A stretch of 64,000 nt of DNA from CAXTSE01 sp964246985 (lineage in GTDB: Bacteria; Actinomycetota; Actinomycetes; Actinomycetales; Microbacteriaceae): the NCBI GenBank assembly GCA_964246985.1, contig CAXTSE010000003.1, positions 1 to 64,000 on the forward strand, written 5' to 3'. The notes under the pieces were generated by a model. That model worked only from the letters and a program-made list of their open reading frames with translations. It made no database searches and was not told where the DNA came from. Positions 7,849-14,560 of the stretch are shown piece by piece; position 1 is the first letter of the stretch; the number at the start of each line of letters is the position of its first letter. Position numbers and translations under genes: made by a program.

Positions 7849-9164
7849 GCGACCTGGTGGTGCGCGGACGAGCGCTGGTCGACGGCGTCTTCGCGGAGGT
7901 CGAGGTCTCCGTCGCGGACGGGCGGATCGCGCAGATCGCGCCCGCGGGATCCGGCCTCGTCGGAACCGAGATCGTCACCCTCGCCGACGACGAGGTGCTG
8001 CTTCCCGGCCTCGTGGACACGCACGTGCACATCAACGAGCCGGGCCGCACCGAGTGGGAGGGCTTCGCCTCCGCGACGGCCGCCGCGGCCGCGGGCGGGG
8101 TGACGACGCTGCTCGACATGCCGCTCAACAGCATCCCGCCGACGACCACACCCGCCAACCTCGTCGTGAAGCAGGCCGCGGCGCAGGGGGCGGTCGCCGT
8201 CGACGTGGGCTTCTGGGGCGGAGCGGTGCCGCAGAACCTGGGCCGGCTGCGCGAGCTGCACGAGGCCGGGGTCTTCGGGTTCAAGTGCTTCCTGGCGCCG
8301 TCGGGCGTCGACGAGTTCGAGCACCTCGACCGCGCCCAGCTCGACGCGGCGCTCGCCGAGATCGCGTCCTTCGACGGCCTGCTGATCGTGCACGCCGAGG
8401 ATCCGGGCGTGCTGCACGCCCACGAGAACGGCGGCGGGCCGTCGTACGACGACTACGTCGCCTCGCGGCCGCCGGAGGCCGAGGTCGCCGCGATCGAGCA
8501 CGTCATCGCGGGGGTGCGCCGCACCGGCGCCCGCGCGCACATCCTGCACCTGTCGTCGGCGGCCGCCCTCCCCGAGCTGCGCGCCGCGCGCGCCGAGGGC
8601 CTGCCGATCACGGTCGAGACCTGCCCGCACTACCTGTCGCTCGCGCAGGAGCGGGTGCCCGACGGCGCCACGCAGTACAAGTGCGCGCCTCCGATCCGCG
8701 ACGATGCCAACCGCGACGCCCTCTGGCAGGCGCAGCTCGACGGCGACATCGACCTCATCGTCACCGACCACTCCCCCTCGACGTCCGAGCTGAAGTTCGC
8801 GGGCGACGGCGACTTCGGACGCGCGTGGGGCGGGATCGCGGGTCTGCAGCTCGGTCTCTCCGCGGTGTGGACCGCCGCATCCGAGCGCGGGGTGCCGCTC
8901 GAGCGCGTCGTGTCGTGGATGTCGACGGCGACGGCCGCGTTCGCCGGCCTCGCCGACCGCGGGGCCATCGAGGTCGGACGCCGGGCCGACCTCGCGGTCT
9001 TCGCTCCCGAAGCGCGGCGCCTCATCGACGCCTCCGAGCTGCTGCACAAGAACCCCGTCTCGGCCTACGACGGGTCCGAGCTGCGGGGAGAGGTGCGACG
9101 CACCTGGCTGGCAGGCGCGGCGCCCGGTCGCGGCGAGCTGCTGTCTGCGAGGATCGGGGCATGA
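7845..9164 (+). CDS. allB: Allantoinase (cyclic amidohydrolase)
   Basis: This 439-residue enzyme belongs to the allantoinase/dihydropyrimidinase/dihydroorotase family. Metal ligands His60 and His62 lie in DTHVHINEPGR, the carbamylated Lys147 in GFKCFLAPSG, a His in HILHLSSA and the catalytic Asp in VTDHSPS. HINEPGRTEWEGF and DMPLNSIPPTT are the forms seen in allantoinases rather than hydantoinases. It opens the hydantoin ring of allantoin to allantoate. It starts in an ATGA overlap, and the next gene is also coupled. Allantoate amidohydrolase is encoded about 22 kb away on the other strand. Confidence 0.87.
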   Translation: MSDLVVRGRALVDGVFAEVEVSVADGRIAQIAPAGSGLVGTEIVTLADDEVLLPGLVDTHVHINEPGRTEWEGFASATAAAAAGGVTTLLDMPLNSIPPTTTPANLVVKQAAAQGAVAVDVGFWGGAVPQNLGRLRELHEAGVFGFKCFLAPSGVDEFEHLDRAQLDAALAEIASFDGLLIVHAEDPGVLHAHENGGGPSYDDYVASRPPEAEVAAIEHVIAGVRRTGARAHILHLSSAAALPELRAARAEGLPITVETCPHYLSLAQERVPDGATQYKCAPPIRDDANRDALWQAQLDGDIDLIVTDHSPSTSELKFAGDGDFGRAWGGIAGLQLGLSAVWTAASERGVPLERVVSWMSTATAAFAGLADRGAIEVGRRADLAVFAPEARRLIDASELLHKNPVSAYDGSELRGEVRRTWLAGAAPGRGELLSARIGA

Positions 9165-9658
9165 CCGACGACCTCACCCCTCGAGCGCCGGCCGACGAGC
9201 GCTGGCTGACGCGGGCCGTCGCCCTCGCGGTCGAGAACGTCGCGGCGGGCGGCGGACCGTTCGGCGCCCTGATCGTCGGGGCTGACGGCGAGCTCGTCGC
9301 CGAGGGGCAGAACCGCGTCACCCGCGACCTCGACCCGACGGCGCACGCCGAGGTCATGGCGATCCGAGCCGCCTGCCAGGCGGTCGGCGACTTCTCGCTC
9401 GCCGGTGCCACCCTGTACACCTCATGCGAGCCCTGCCCGCTCTGCCTGTCGGCGGCGCTCTGGGCGCGGGTGGCGCGCGTGGTGTTCGCGGCCGACCGCG
9501 ACGATGCGGCGCGCGGCGGCTTCGACGACCGCGAGTTCTACGAGCTCTTCGCCCGCGACCGCGCCACCTGGGACGTCGTCATCGACGAGCACCGCGTCTC
9601 GGATGCGGCGGCCCCCTTCGACGCCTGGCTCGCGACCAGCACCCGCACCGACTACTAG
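9161..9658 (+). CDS. Nucleoside/nucleobase deaminase (CMP/dCMP deaminase fold, guanine-deaminase-like)
   Basis: This 165-residue zinc deaminase has the HAE motif at residues 62-64 (TAHAEVMAI; His62 ligand, Glu64 proton shuttle) and PCPLC at 91-95 (Cys92, Cys95). The FYELFARD segment near the C-terminus resembles bacterial guanine deaminases (GuaD type), which convert guanine to xanthine. It is the last gene of the operon and overlaps allB (ATGA). Guanine deamination would feed xanthine to the purine route. Cytosine or another amino-heterocycle is also possible. Confidence 0.82.
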   Translation: MTDDLTPRAPADERWLTRAVALAVENVAAGGGPFGALIVGADGELVAEGQNRVTRDLDPTAHAEVMAIRAACQAVGDFSLAGATLYTSCEPCPLCLSAALWARVARVVFAADRDDAARGGFDDREFYELFARDRATWDVVIDEHRVSDAAAPFDAWLATSTRTDY

Positions 9659-9662
9659 GGCG

Positions 9663-10331
9663 CTACCCGAACGCGATGATTCGCTCGGCCTCGAACATCG
9701 CCGCATCGAAGCCCTCGTCGGGGTCGGCGAGGATGCGCTGGGTCGCGATCGCGTGCATCCGGACGCCCGCCTCGATCCCCGTGCCCGCCCGCGTCGCGAC
9801 CGCCGCGCCCGCCGCCTCGCCGAGCACCGCGAGCGACCGGGTCAGGCTCATGCGGGTGTCGCGCTGGCCGCGGCCGAGCTGCGTCGCCAGCTGCTCGGCG
9901 AGCTCCGTCGCCCCGCCGTCCGGCACGAGGATCGCCGCAGCCCGCCAGGCCGTCCGCGCGACCTCGTCGTCGGGGTCGCCCAGCACCTCGGGCGTGATCG
10001 CCGCCCAGCCTGCGGGGTCGGCGATCTTCGACAGCGTGTGGAGCGCCTGCGCACGTGCCCGCGCCCCCGCGACCGCGGTCTCGGACACGAGCAGCGGCAC
10101 GGTGAGGGACGCCGGATGCCGCACCAGCGCCCAGGTGAGCATCTCGCGCACCGAGAAGTCGGCCTCGACACCGCACCGCGCGATGAGCACCGGGACGTAC
10201 TCCGGGCGCGGGCGCGTTCCTGCCGCCAGCGCGGCCTGCAGCCGGGCCGACGCGTCCGTCGCGCCGAGCGCGTCGGTCAGTCTGTCGGCGGCGCCCGCCG
10301 CACCCGTGGCGGCGGCTCCCATGCCGGACAC
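9663..10331 (-). CDS. HEAT-repeat protein
   Basis: This 222-residue protein appears to be built of tandem helical pairs. Repeating units such as TWALVRHPASLTVPLLV, ADPAGWAAITPEVLGDPDDE and RTAWRAAAILVPDG look like HEAT/PBS-lyase-type repeats. There is no signal peptide and no catalytic motif. The GTG at 10331 is used; an ATG three codons later (10322) is equally possible. It sits 8 bp after uraH on the same strand, so the two are probably co-transcribed. Its stop lies 4 bp from the convergent deaminase stop. A scaffold role for purine-catabolic enzymes is only a guess. Confidence 0.68.
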   Translation of the reverse strand: MSGMGAAATGAAGAADRLTDALGATDASARLQAALAAGTRPRPEYVPVLIARCGVEADFSVREMLTWALVRHPASLTVPLLVSETAVAGARARAQALHTLSKIADPAGWAAITPEVLGDPDDEVARTAWRAAAILVPDGGATELAEQLATQLGRGQRDTRMSLTRSLAVLGEAAGAAVATRAGTGIEAGVRMHAIATQRILADPDEGFDAAMFEAERIIAFG

Positions 10332-10339
10332 CCGGCCGA

Positions 10340-10666
10340 TCAGCTTCCGCGGTAGGTGGAGTAGCCGAAGGGACTCAGCAGCAGGGGCACGTGGTAGTGC
10401 GCCGCGGCATCCGACACCGTGAACTCGATCGCCACGGTCGGGTAGAACGTGGGAGTGCGCGACGCCGAGAAGTAGCCGCCTGTGTCGAACACGAGACGGT
10501 AGTCGTCGACGGGCAGATTGTCGGGACCGAGGGTCGTCACACGGCCGTCCTCGTCGGTGACGCCGCGGGCGATCGTCACGCCGCCCGCGTCGAGGAGCAT
10601 CACCGAGACACCCGCCGCGGGACGGCCGGCGCCCGTGTCGAGGACGTGGGTCGTGACGTGGCTCAT
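10340..10666 (-). CDS. uraH: 5-hydroxyisourate hydrolase (transthyretin-like)
   Basis: This 108-residue protein hydrolyses 5-hydroxyisourate, the product of uricase, to OHCU. It has the family hallmarks: THVLD with His7 near the N-terminus, FPYF-like strand FYPTVAIEF, HYHVPLLLSPFGYSTY and the C-terminal YRGS. The ATG at 10666 is preceded by GGAG at a 5-nt spacing. It is divergent from the MocA-like gene and followed by the HEAT-repeat gene. No uricase or OHCU decarboxylase is visible in the window. The gene nevertheless fixes the district as purine degradation. Confidence 0.92.
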   Translation of the reverse strand: MSHVTTHVLDTGAGRPAAGVSVMLLDAGGVTIARGVTDEDGRVTTLGPDNLPVDDYRLVFDTGGYFSASRTPTFYPTVAIEFTVSDAAAHYHVPLLLSPFGYSTYRGS

Positions 10667-10696
10667 GAGGCTCCGATCATGAGATTTACTGTACTC

Positions 10697-11272
10697 ATGT
10701 CGGACGCCACCGGGATCGTGCTCGCCGCCGGAGCGGGCCGCCGGATGGGCACTCCGAAGGCGCTGCTCGCCACGCCCGACGGCCAGCCCTGGGTGGAGCG
10801 TGCCGTGCTGACTCTCCGCGAGGCGGGATGCGCCCACGTGGTGGTCGTGCTCGGGGCGCGCGCCGACGACGCCCGCGCGTTCGTCCCCACGGGCGCCCAT
10901 GCCGTGGTCGCCGAGGACTGGGAGCTCGGGCTCTCCGCATCGCTCCGCGCGGGCCTGGCGGCGGCGTCGCATCCGTCGCTGCTGCGCGAGGCCGTGCTCG
11001 TGACCCTCGTCGACCTGCCCGGTCTGCCGGCCGAGGCGGTGCGCCGGGTGATCGGCGACGACGTCCGCGCCGACGTGCTGCGCCGAGCGTCCTACGACGG
11101 GCGGCCTGGCCACCCGGTGCTGGTCGGCCGCGACCACTGGGCTCCCCTGTCGCGCTCGCTCGACGGCGACTCCGGCGCCCAGAGCTATCTGGCGGCCACC
11201 GGCGTCGACCTCGTGGACTGCGCGGATCTCTGGGACGGCGCCGACGTCGACCTCAGCCCGCGCGCCGTCTGA
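10697..11272 (+). CDS. MobA/MocA-like nucleotidyltransferase
   Basis: This 191-residue NTP-transferase has the signature VLAAGAGRRMGTPKALL at its N-terminus, VTLVDLPGLP (metal-binding Asp after the central strand) and RPGHPVLVGRDHW near the end. These features match MocA, which attaches CMP to molybdopterin for xanthine-dehydrogenase-family enzymes. ATG 10697 begins directly before the motif; ATG 10679 is in frame and possible. It diverges from uraH by about 30 bp. Together with uraH it suggests a nearby molybdenum hydroxylase, although none is encoded here. Lipid or glyco-nucleotide roles cannot be excluded. Confidence 0.82.
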   Translation: MSDATGIVLAAGAGRRMGTPKALLATPDGQPWVERAVLTLREAGCAHVVVVLGARADDARAFVPTGAHAVVAEDWELGLSASLRAGLAAASHPSLLREAVLVTLVDLPGLPAEAVRRVIGDDVRADVLRRASYDGRPGHPVLVGRDHWAPLSRSLDGDSGAQSYLAATGVDLVDCADLWDGADVDLSPRAV

Positions 11273-11273
11273 A

Positions 11274-11660
11274 TCAGCTGTCGAGCCACGCACGAACCAC
11301 AGACTGGAGCCGCGCCCGCGTGGCCGCGTCGTCGGACGCCGGCGCCTGCAGACTGGCGCGGATGTCGGAGTGCCACGTCAGCAGTCCGGTCGGATCGCCG
11401 CCGAAGGTGGGCGCGGCGGTCGCGTCCTCGGCGACGGCGACGCCCCGGTGCAGGATGAGGCGGGCGGAGCCGGAGCGGGGCACATTGACGGTGAGCCTGT
11501 CGACCCCGTCCAGGGCGAAGTTGGGCGAGTTCCACTTGATGCCCTCGACCAGTCCGGAGTGGGAGGCGAGCACAAGCGCCCGGAGACTATCGACTTCCGC
11601 GCGCCGATCCGACGTGAGATCGTCGAGGAAGTCGGTCACGGTGCGGTACCGGGTCGGCAT
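11274..11660 (-). CDS. DUF1801 (YdhG-like) domain protein
   Basis: This 128-residue soluble protein has the DUF1801 signature EGIKWNSPNFAL, in which a Trp-containing loop follows a helical N-terminal half. Members are structurally characterised but functionally obscure. It is monocistronic, and its stop is adjacent to the stop of the convergent MocA-like gene. The ATG lies 6 nt after a TACGCT box, which suggests a leaderless mRNA. Confidence 0.8.
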   Translation of the reverse strand: MPTRYRTVTDFLDDLTSDRRAEVDSLRALVLASHSGLVEGIKWNSPNFALDGVDRLTVNVPRSGSARLILHRGVAVAEDATAAPTFGGDPTGLLTWHSDIRASLQAPASDDAATRARLQSVVRAWLDS

Positions 11661-11672
11661 CCCGTCAGCGTA
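11661..11672 (-). promoter_or_regulatory. Putative leaderless -10 box for the DUF1801 gene
   Basis: On the minus strand TACGCT (plus 11667-11672) is followed by 6 nt and then the ATG at 11660. This TANNNT-to-start spacing puts the transcription start at or next to the start codon. No Shine-Dalgarno is visible. Confidence 0.5.
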
Positions 11673-11696
11673 GCGAGGCGGTGGGAATAATCCAGA

Positions 11697-11718
11697 TATC
11701 CATGCGTTTGAATGGATA
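11697..11718. promoter_or_regulatory. Palindromic operator upstream of mhqO-like gene
   Basis: TATCCAT (11697-11703) and ATGGATA (11712-11718) form a perfect 7+7 inverted repeat with an 8-nt spacer. A partial copy of the left half (ATCCA) overlaps it upstream, starting at about 11690. The site is AT-rich against a GC-rich background and lies about 40 bp before the mhqO-like start, in a promoter position. Size and symmetry fit a MarR- or TetR-type dimer. No regulator gene is adjacent. Confidence 0.6.
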
Positions 11719-11758
11719 ACGCCGACCGGAGCGGGCGGCGCCTCACGAAGGAGAGACC

Positions 11759-12730
11759 ATGTCCATCGCCACGTCGGGTCTGCATCACGTCACCGCCATC
11801 GGTGGCGACCCGCAGCGCAACATCGACTTCTACATCACGGGCCTCGGCCTGCGGCTGGTCAAGAAGACGGTCAACTTCGACGACCCCAGCACCTACCACC
11901 TCTACTACGGCGATGAGGCGGGCAGCCCCGGATCGCTCATGACCTTCTTCCCCTGGCGCGGGGTGATGCAGGGACGCGTCGGCCCCGGCCAGTCCACGTC
12001 GACCGCGTTCTCGGTGCCGCAGGGCAGCATCGGCTGGTGGCGTGACCACTTCGCCGGGCTCGGCGTGGAGTCGACGATCACCACGAGCGACTCCGCCGAG
12101 GAGCGCCTGTCGCTGAGGGATCCCGACGGGCTGCAGCTCGACCTGGTCGCCTCGACGCTCGACGATCCCCGCGACCCGTGGGACTCGGCCTCCGTGCCCG
12201 CGGAGTTCGCCGTGCGCGGCCAGCACTCCTCGGTGCTGACCGTCAACGACTCGCGCGGGACCGCCCGCGTGCTCGTCGAGGAGCTGGGCATGACGCTCGT
12301 CTCGGAGTCAGGCAACCGTCAGCGCTTCAGCGCCGGGAACGAGGCCGCGGGCCGGGTCGTCGACGTCATCACCGAGCCGACCGTCGCGCCCGGACTCACG
12401 GCGGGCGGCACCGTGCATCACATCGCCTTCCGGGTGCCCGACGTCGAGACGCAGCAGCTCTGGCGTCAGCAGCTCGTCGAGCACGGCTACGCCGTCACCG
12501 AGATCCTCGACCGGCAGTACTTCACCTCGATCTACTTCCGCGAGCCGGGCGGCGTGCTCTTCGAGATCGCGACCGACACCCCCGGATTCGACATCGACGA
12601 GCCGCTGCTCGAGCTCGGCCGCAGCCTGAAGCTGCCGCCGTGGCTGGAGCCGTCCCGCGAGGCGATCGAGCACTCCGTGATCCCGGTGCGGATCCCCGAG
12701 GAGAACAACCCCGAGACGGTCGAGGCCTAG
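11759..12730 (+). CDS. mhqO: Ring-cleaving dioxygenase of the VOC superfamily (MhqO-like)
   Basis: This 323-residue protein is made of tandem vicinal-oxygen-chelate modules. The N-terminal half opens SGLHHVTAIGGDPQRN (first metal His) and contains KKTVNFDDPSTYHLYYGD. The second half contains GTVHHIAFRVPD (second His) and SIYFREPGGVLFEIATD (metal Glu). This arrangement matches the MhqO/MhqA ring-cleaving family, which removes catechols and hydroquinones under quinone stress. GAAGGAGAG precedes the ATG at good spacing. The coupled gene downstream is an MhqD-like hydrolase, the same pairing of functions as in the Bacillus MhqR regulon. A palindromic operator lies upstream. Confidence 0.87.
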   Translation: MSIATSGLHHVTAIGGDPQRNIDFYITGLGLRLVKKTVNFDDPSTYHLYYGDEAGSPGSLMTFFPWRGVMQGRVGPGQSTSTAFSVPQGSIGWWRDHFAGLGVESTITTSDSAEERLSLRDPDGLQLDLVASTLDDPRDPWDSASVPAEFAVRGQHSSVLTVNDSRGTARVLVEELGMTLVSESGNRQRFSAGNEAAGRVVDVITEPTVAPGLTAGGTVHHIAFRVPDVETQQLWRQQLVEHGYAVTEILDRQYFTSIYFREPGGVLFEIATDTPGFDIDEPLLELGRSLKLPPWLEPSREAIEHSVIPVRIPEENNPETVEA

Positions 12731-12732
12731 CA

Positions 12733-13365
12733 ATGGCCACGACCCTCTCCCTCCCCCACGTCTACCGCGAGGGCTCCGGGCCCGTGCTGCTGATGCTGCA
12801 CGGGACCGGAGGCGATGAGCAGCAGATCCTCGGACTGGCCGACGCTCTCGACCCGGACGCCGCCGTGCTCGCGCCGCGCGGGCAGGTCACCGAGCACGGG
12901 GCGGCGCGCTGGTTCCGCCGCCACGGCGAGGGGCAGTTCGACGTCGAGGACGTGATCGTGCGTGCGGGGGAGCTCGCCGCCTTCGTGCGCGAGTCCCTCG
13001 ACGCCTACGGGCTCGGTGGGCGACCGCTCATCGCCGTCGGCTTCTCGAACGGAGCCAACATCGCTCTCGCGACGGCGCTGCGGCACCCCGACGTCGTGAA
13101 CCGCGTCGTGGCCTTCTCCGGCATGTACCCGTTCGGCGACCGCGAGCTCGACGCGCAGCTGGAGGGCGTCGAGCTGCTGCTGCTCAACGGCTCGGCGGAT
13201 GCGATGGCCCCCGCCGACTCGGTGGACCTTCTCGAGCAGCAGGCGGTCCTCCGCGGGGCCGGCGTGACCCGCATCGCGCGGAACGGCGGCCACGGCATCA
13301 CCGAGCCCGAGCTCGAGACCGCGCGGGAGTGGATCGGCGCGCAGGCCCCCCACGCGCTCCTCTGA
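12733..13365 (+). CDS. mhqD: Alpha/beta hydrolase, phospholipase/carboxylesterase family (MhqD-like)
   Basis: This 210-residue cytosolic hydrolase has the oxyanion-hole region LLMLHGTGGDEQQ, the nucleophile elbow GFSNGAN, an acid residue in LNGSADAMAP and the catalytic His in NGGHGI. It belongs to the carboxylesterase 2 group that includes MhqD, which accompanies MhqO in quinone and azo-compound resistance. Its ATG is 2 bp after the mhqO stop, so the two form one transcript under the palindromic operator. The exact ester substrate is unknown. Confidence 0.84.
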   Translation: MATTLSLPHVYREGSGPVLLMLHGTGGDEQQILGLADALDPDAAVLAPRGQVTEHGAARWFRRHGEGQFDVEDVIVRAGELAAFVRESLDAYGLGGRPLIAVGFSNGANIALATALRHPDVVNRVVAFSGMYPFGDRELDAQLEGVELLLLNGSADAMAPADSVDLLEQQAVLRGAGVTRIARNGGHGITEPELETAREWIGAQAPHALL

Positions 13366-13372
13366 GGGCGGG

Positions 13373-13387
13373 CCGGCCGCGCGCCGG
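13373..13387. terminator. GC hairpin between convergent genes
   Basis: CCGGC (13373-13377) pairs with GCCGG (13383-13387) across a 5-nt loop, in the 22-bp gap between the convergent mhqD-like and pyruvyltransferase genes. There is no T-run. It could act as a weak terminator in either direction. Confidence 0.35.
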
Positions 13388-14560
13388 TCAGCGCGCCGAG
13401 GCCACCCAGTCTCGTGCCGACGAGAAGTTGCGCTGCGCGTCGACGCCGAGAGCCGCGCTCCGTGATCGCACACGCGCGGACTCGGCCGCTCGCCGCTGGA
13501 GAAGCTCGATCAGCTGGCGGGCGACAGCGTCCGCGTCGAACGGCTCGTTGATGTTGACGCTCCACGCCTGCGACTCGAGCATCGTCGCGAGCTCGGTCAC
13601 CTTGACGTCGTAGGCCAAGACGTACGACGGCACACCGAGGATCGATGCCATGACGATCGCGTGCAGACGCTCGCTGACGACGATGTCGCAGTCCGCGATG
13701 AGCCGCGCGGCGTCGACATGAGTGGGCAGGTCGTGGCGGCTGAACGGGATCGACGGCACCAGCCGCGCGAACGTGTCAAGGATCTCGACATCGTCGTGAT
13801 CCTTGAACCCCGCCTGCATCGGCAGCGCGTGCAGCTCGATCGGCTGGGCAGCGTCGACGATCGTGAGGGCCGCCGCGAGCCCCTCGAGGAACCGGTCCCA
13901 GTTGTCGGGATTCTCGATGTCGAAGTTGAGATTCAGCGCCACGCGACGTCGGCTGCCCGGCACCGGAATCGCGGATGCGTCCTCTGAGATGTCCTGAACG
14001 TCCCGGCCGAGCAGCTGGGCCGGCGAGGCCGAGAAGACCGCGTCGGTGGCCTGCACGGGAGAGACTCCGATGGACTCGCAGGTGGCCAGCGATCGCGCGT
14101 CGCGCACCGTCAGCTGATCCACCTGCGCGAGGATCAGGCGCGCGATCCGGAGCCCCATCGGGGTGCGCACCGGGCCGACGCCGATGTTGAGCATCGCGAT
14201 CGGCTTCCGCGCGACCCGTCGGGTGAACGTGACGATCGCGAGGATCATGAGCAGGGTCGAGTACCGGTTGCGCCCCGTCGACGCATAGAGCTCCTTGATG
14301 ATGGATCCCCCACCGAAGCACAGCAGGTCGCAGCCGAGCAGAGCGCGGAGGAGCTTCAGCCGGTCTCGAGCCGTGTCGATCACGGTGGCGGTGAACCGGC
14401 CGGACAGCTGCGCCCGCGTGTAGGGAGGGTCGTAGCTGTTGACCACGTAGTGGTGTTCAGCGCCGAGCTGGGTCAGGAAGGTGTCGAGCAGCAGCTCGTC
14501 GCCGATGTTGTACTGTCCGTGCGTGCCGAGGAACACGATCCGGCGGGGTGTGAGCGTCAT
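13388..14560 (-). CDS. Polysaccharide pyruvyltransferase family protein
   Basis: This 390-residue protein belongs to the CsaB/ExoV-type family, which transfers pyruvyl or similar groups to cell-surface polysaccharide using a GT-B-like fold. The N-terminus FLGTHGQYNIGDELLLDTF is diagnostic (G.x.N.GD.). CFGGGSIIKE follows near residue 80, and SERLHAIVMASILGVPSY near the C-terminus matches the family SeRlH motif. Its start overlaps the stop of the large membrane protein by 4 bp, so the two are translated together. A role in decorating an exopolysaccharide or wall glycan is likely. Confidence 0.85.
   Translation of the reverse strand: MTLTPRRIVFLGTHGQYNIGDELLLDTFLTQLGAEHHYVVNSYDPPYTRAQLSGRFTATVIDTARDRLKLLRALLGCDLLCFGGGSIIKELYASTGRNRYSTLLMILAIVTFTRRVARKPIAMLNIGVGPVRTPMGLRIARLILAQVDQLTVRDARSLATCESIGVSPVQATDAVFSASPAQLLGRDVQDISEDASAIPVPGSRRRVALNLNFDIENPDNWDRFLEGLAAALTIVDAAQPIELHALPMQAGFKDHDDVEILDTFARLVPSIPFSRHDLPTHVDAARLIADCDIVVSERLHAIVMASILGVPSYVLAYDVKVTELATMLESQAWSVNINEPFDADAVARQLIELLQRRAAESARVRSRSAALGVDAQRNFSSARDWVASAR

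Noticed and set aside
10687..10692. TACTGT before the MocA-like gene as another leaderless -10 box
   Set aside because: The distance to ATG 10697 is only 4 nt, shorter than the 6-7 nt seen in the consistent cases, and an alternative ATG lies upstream of it.
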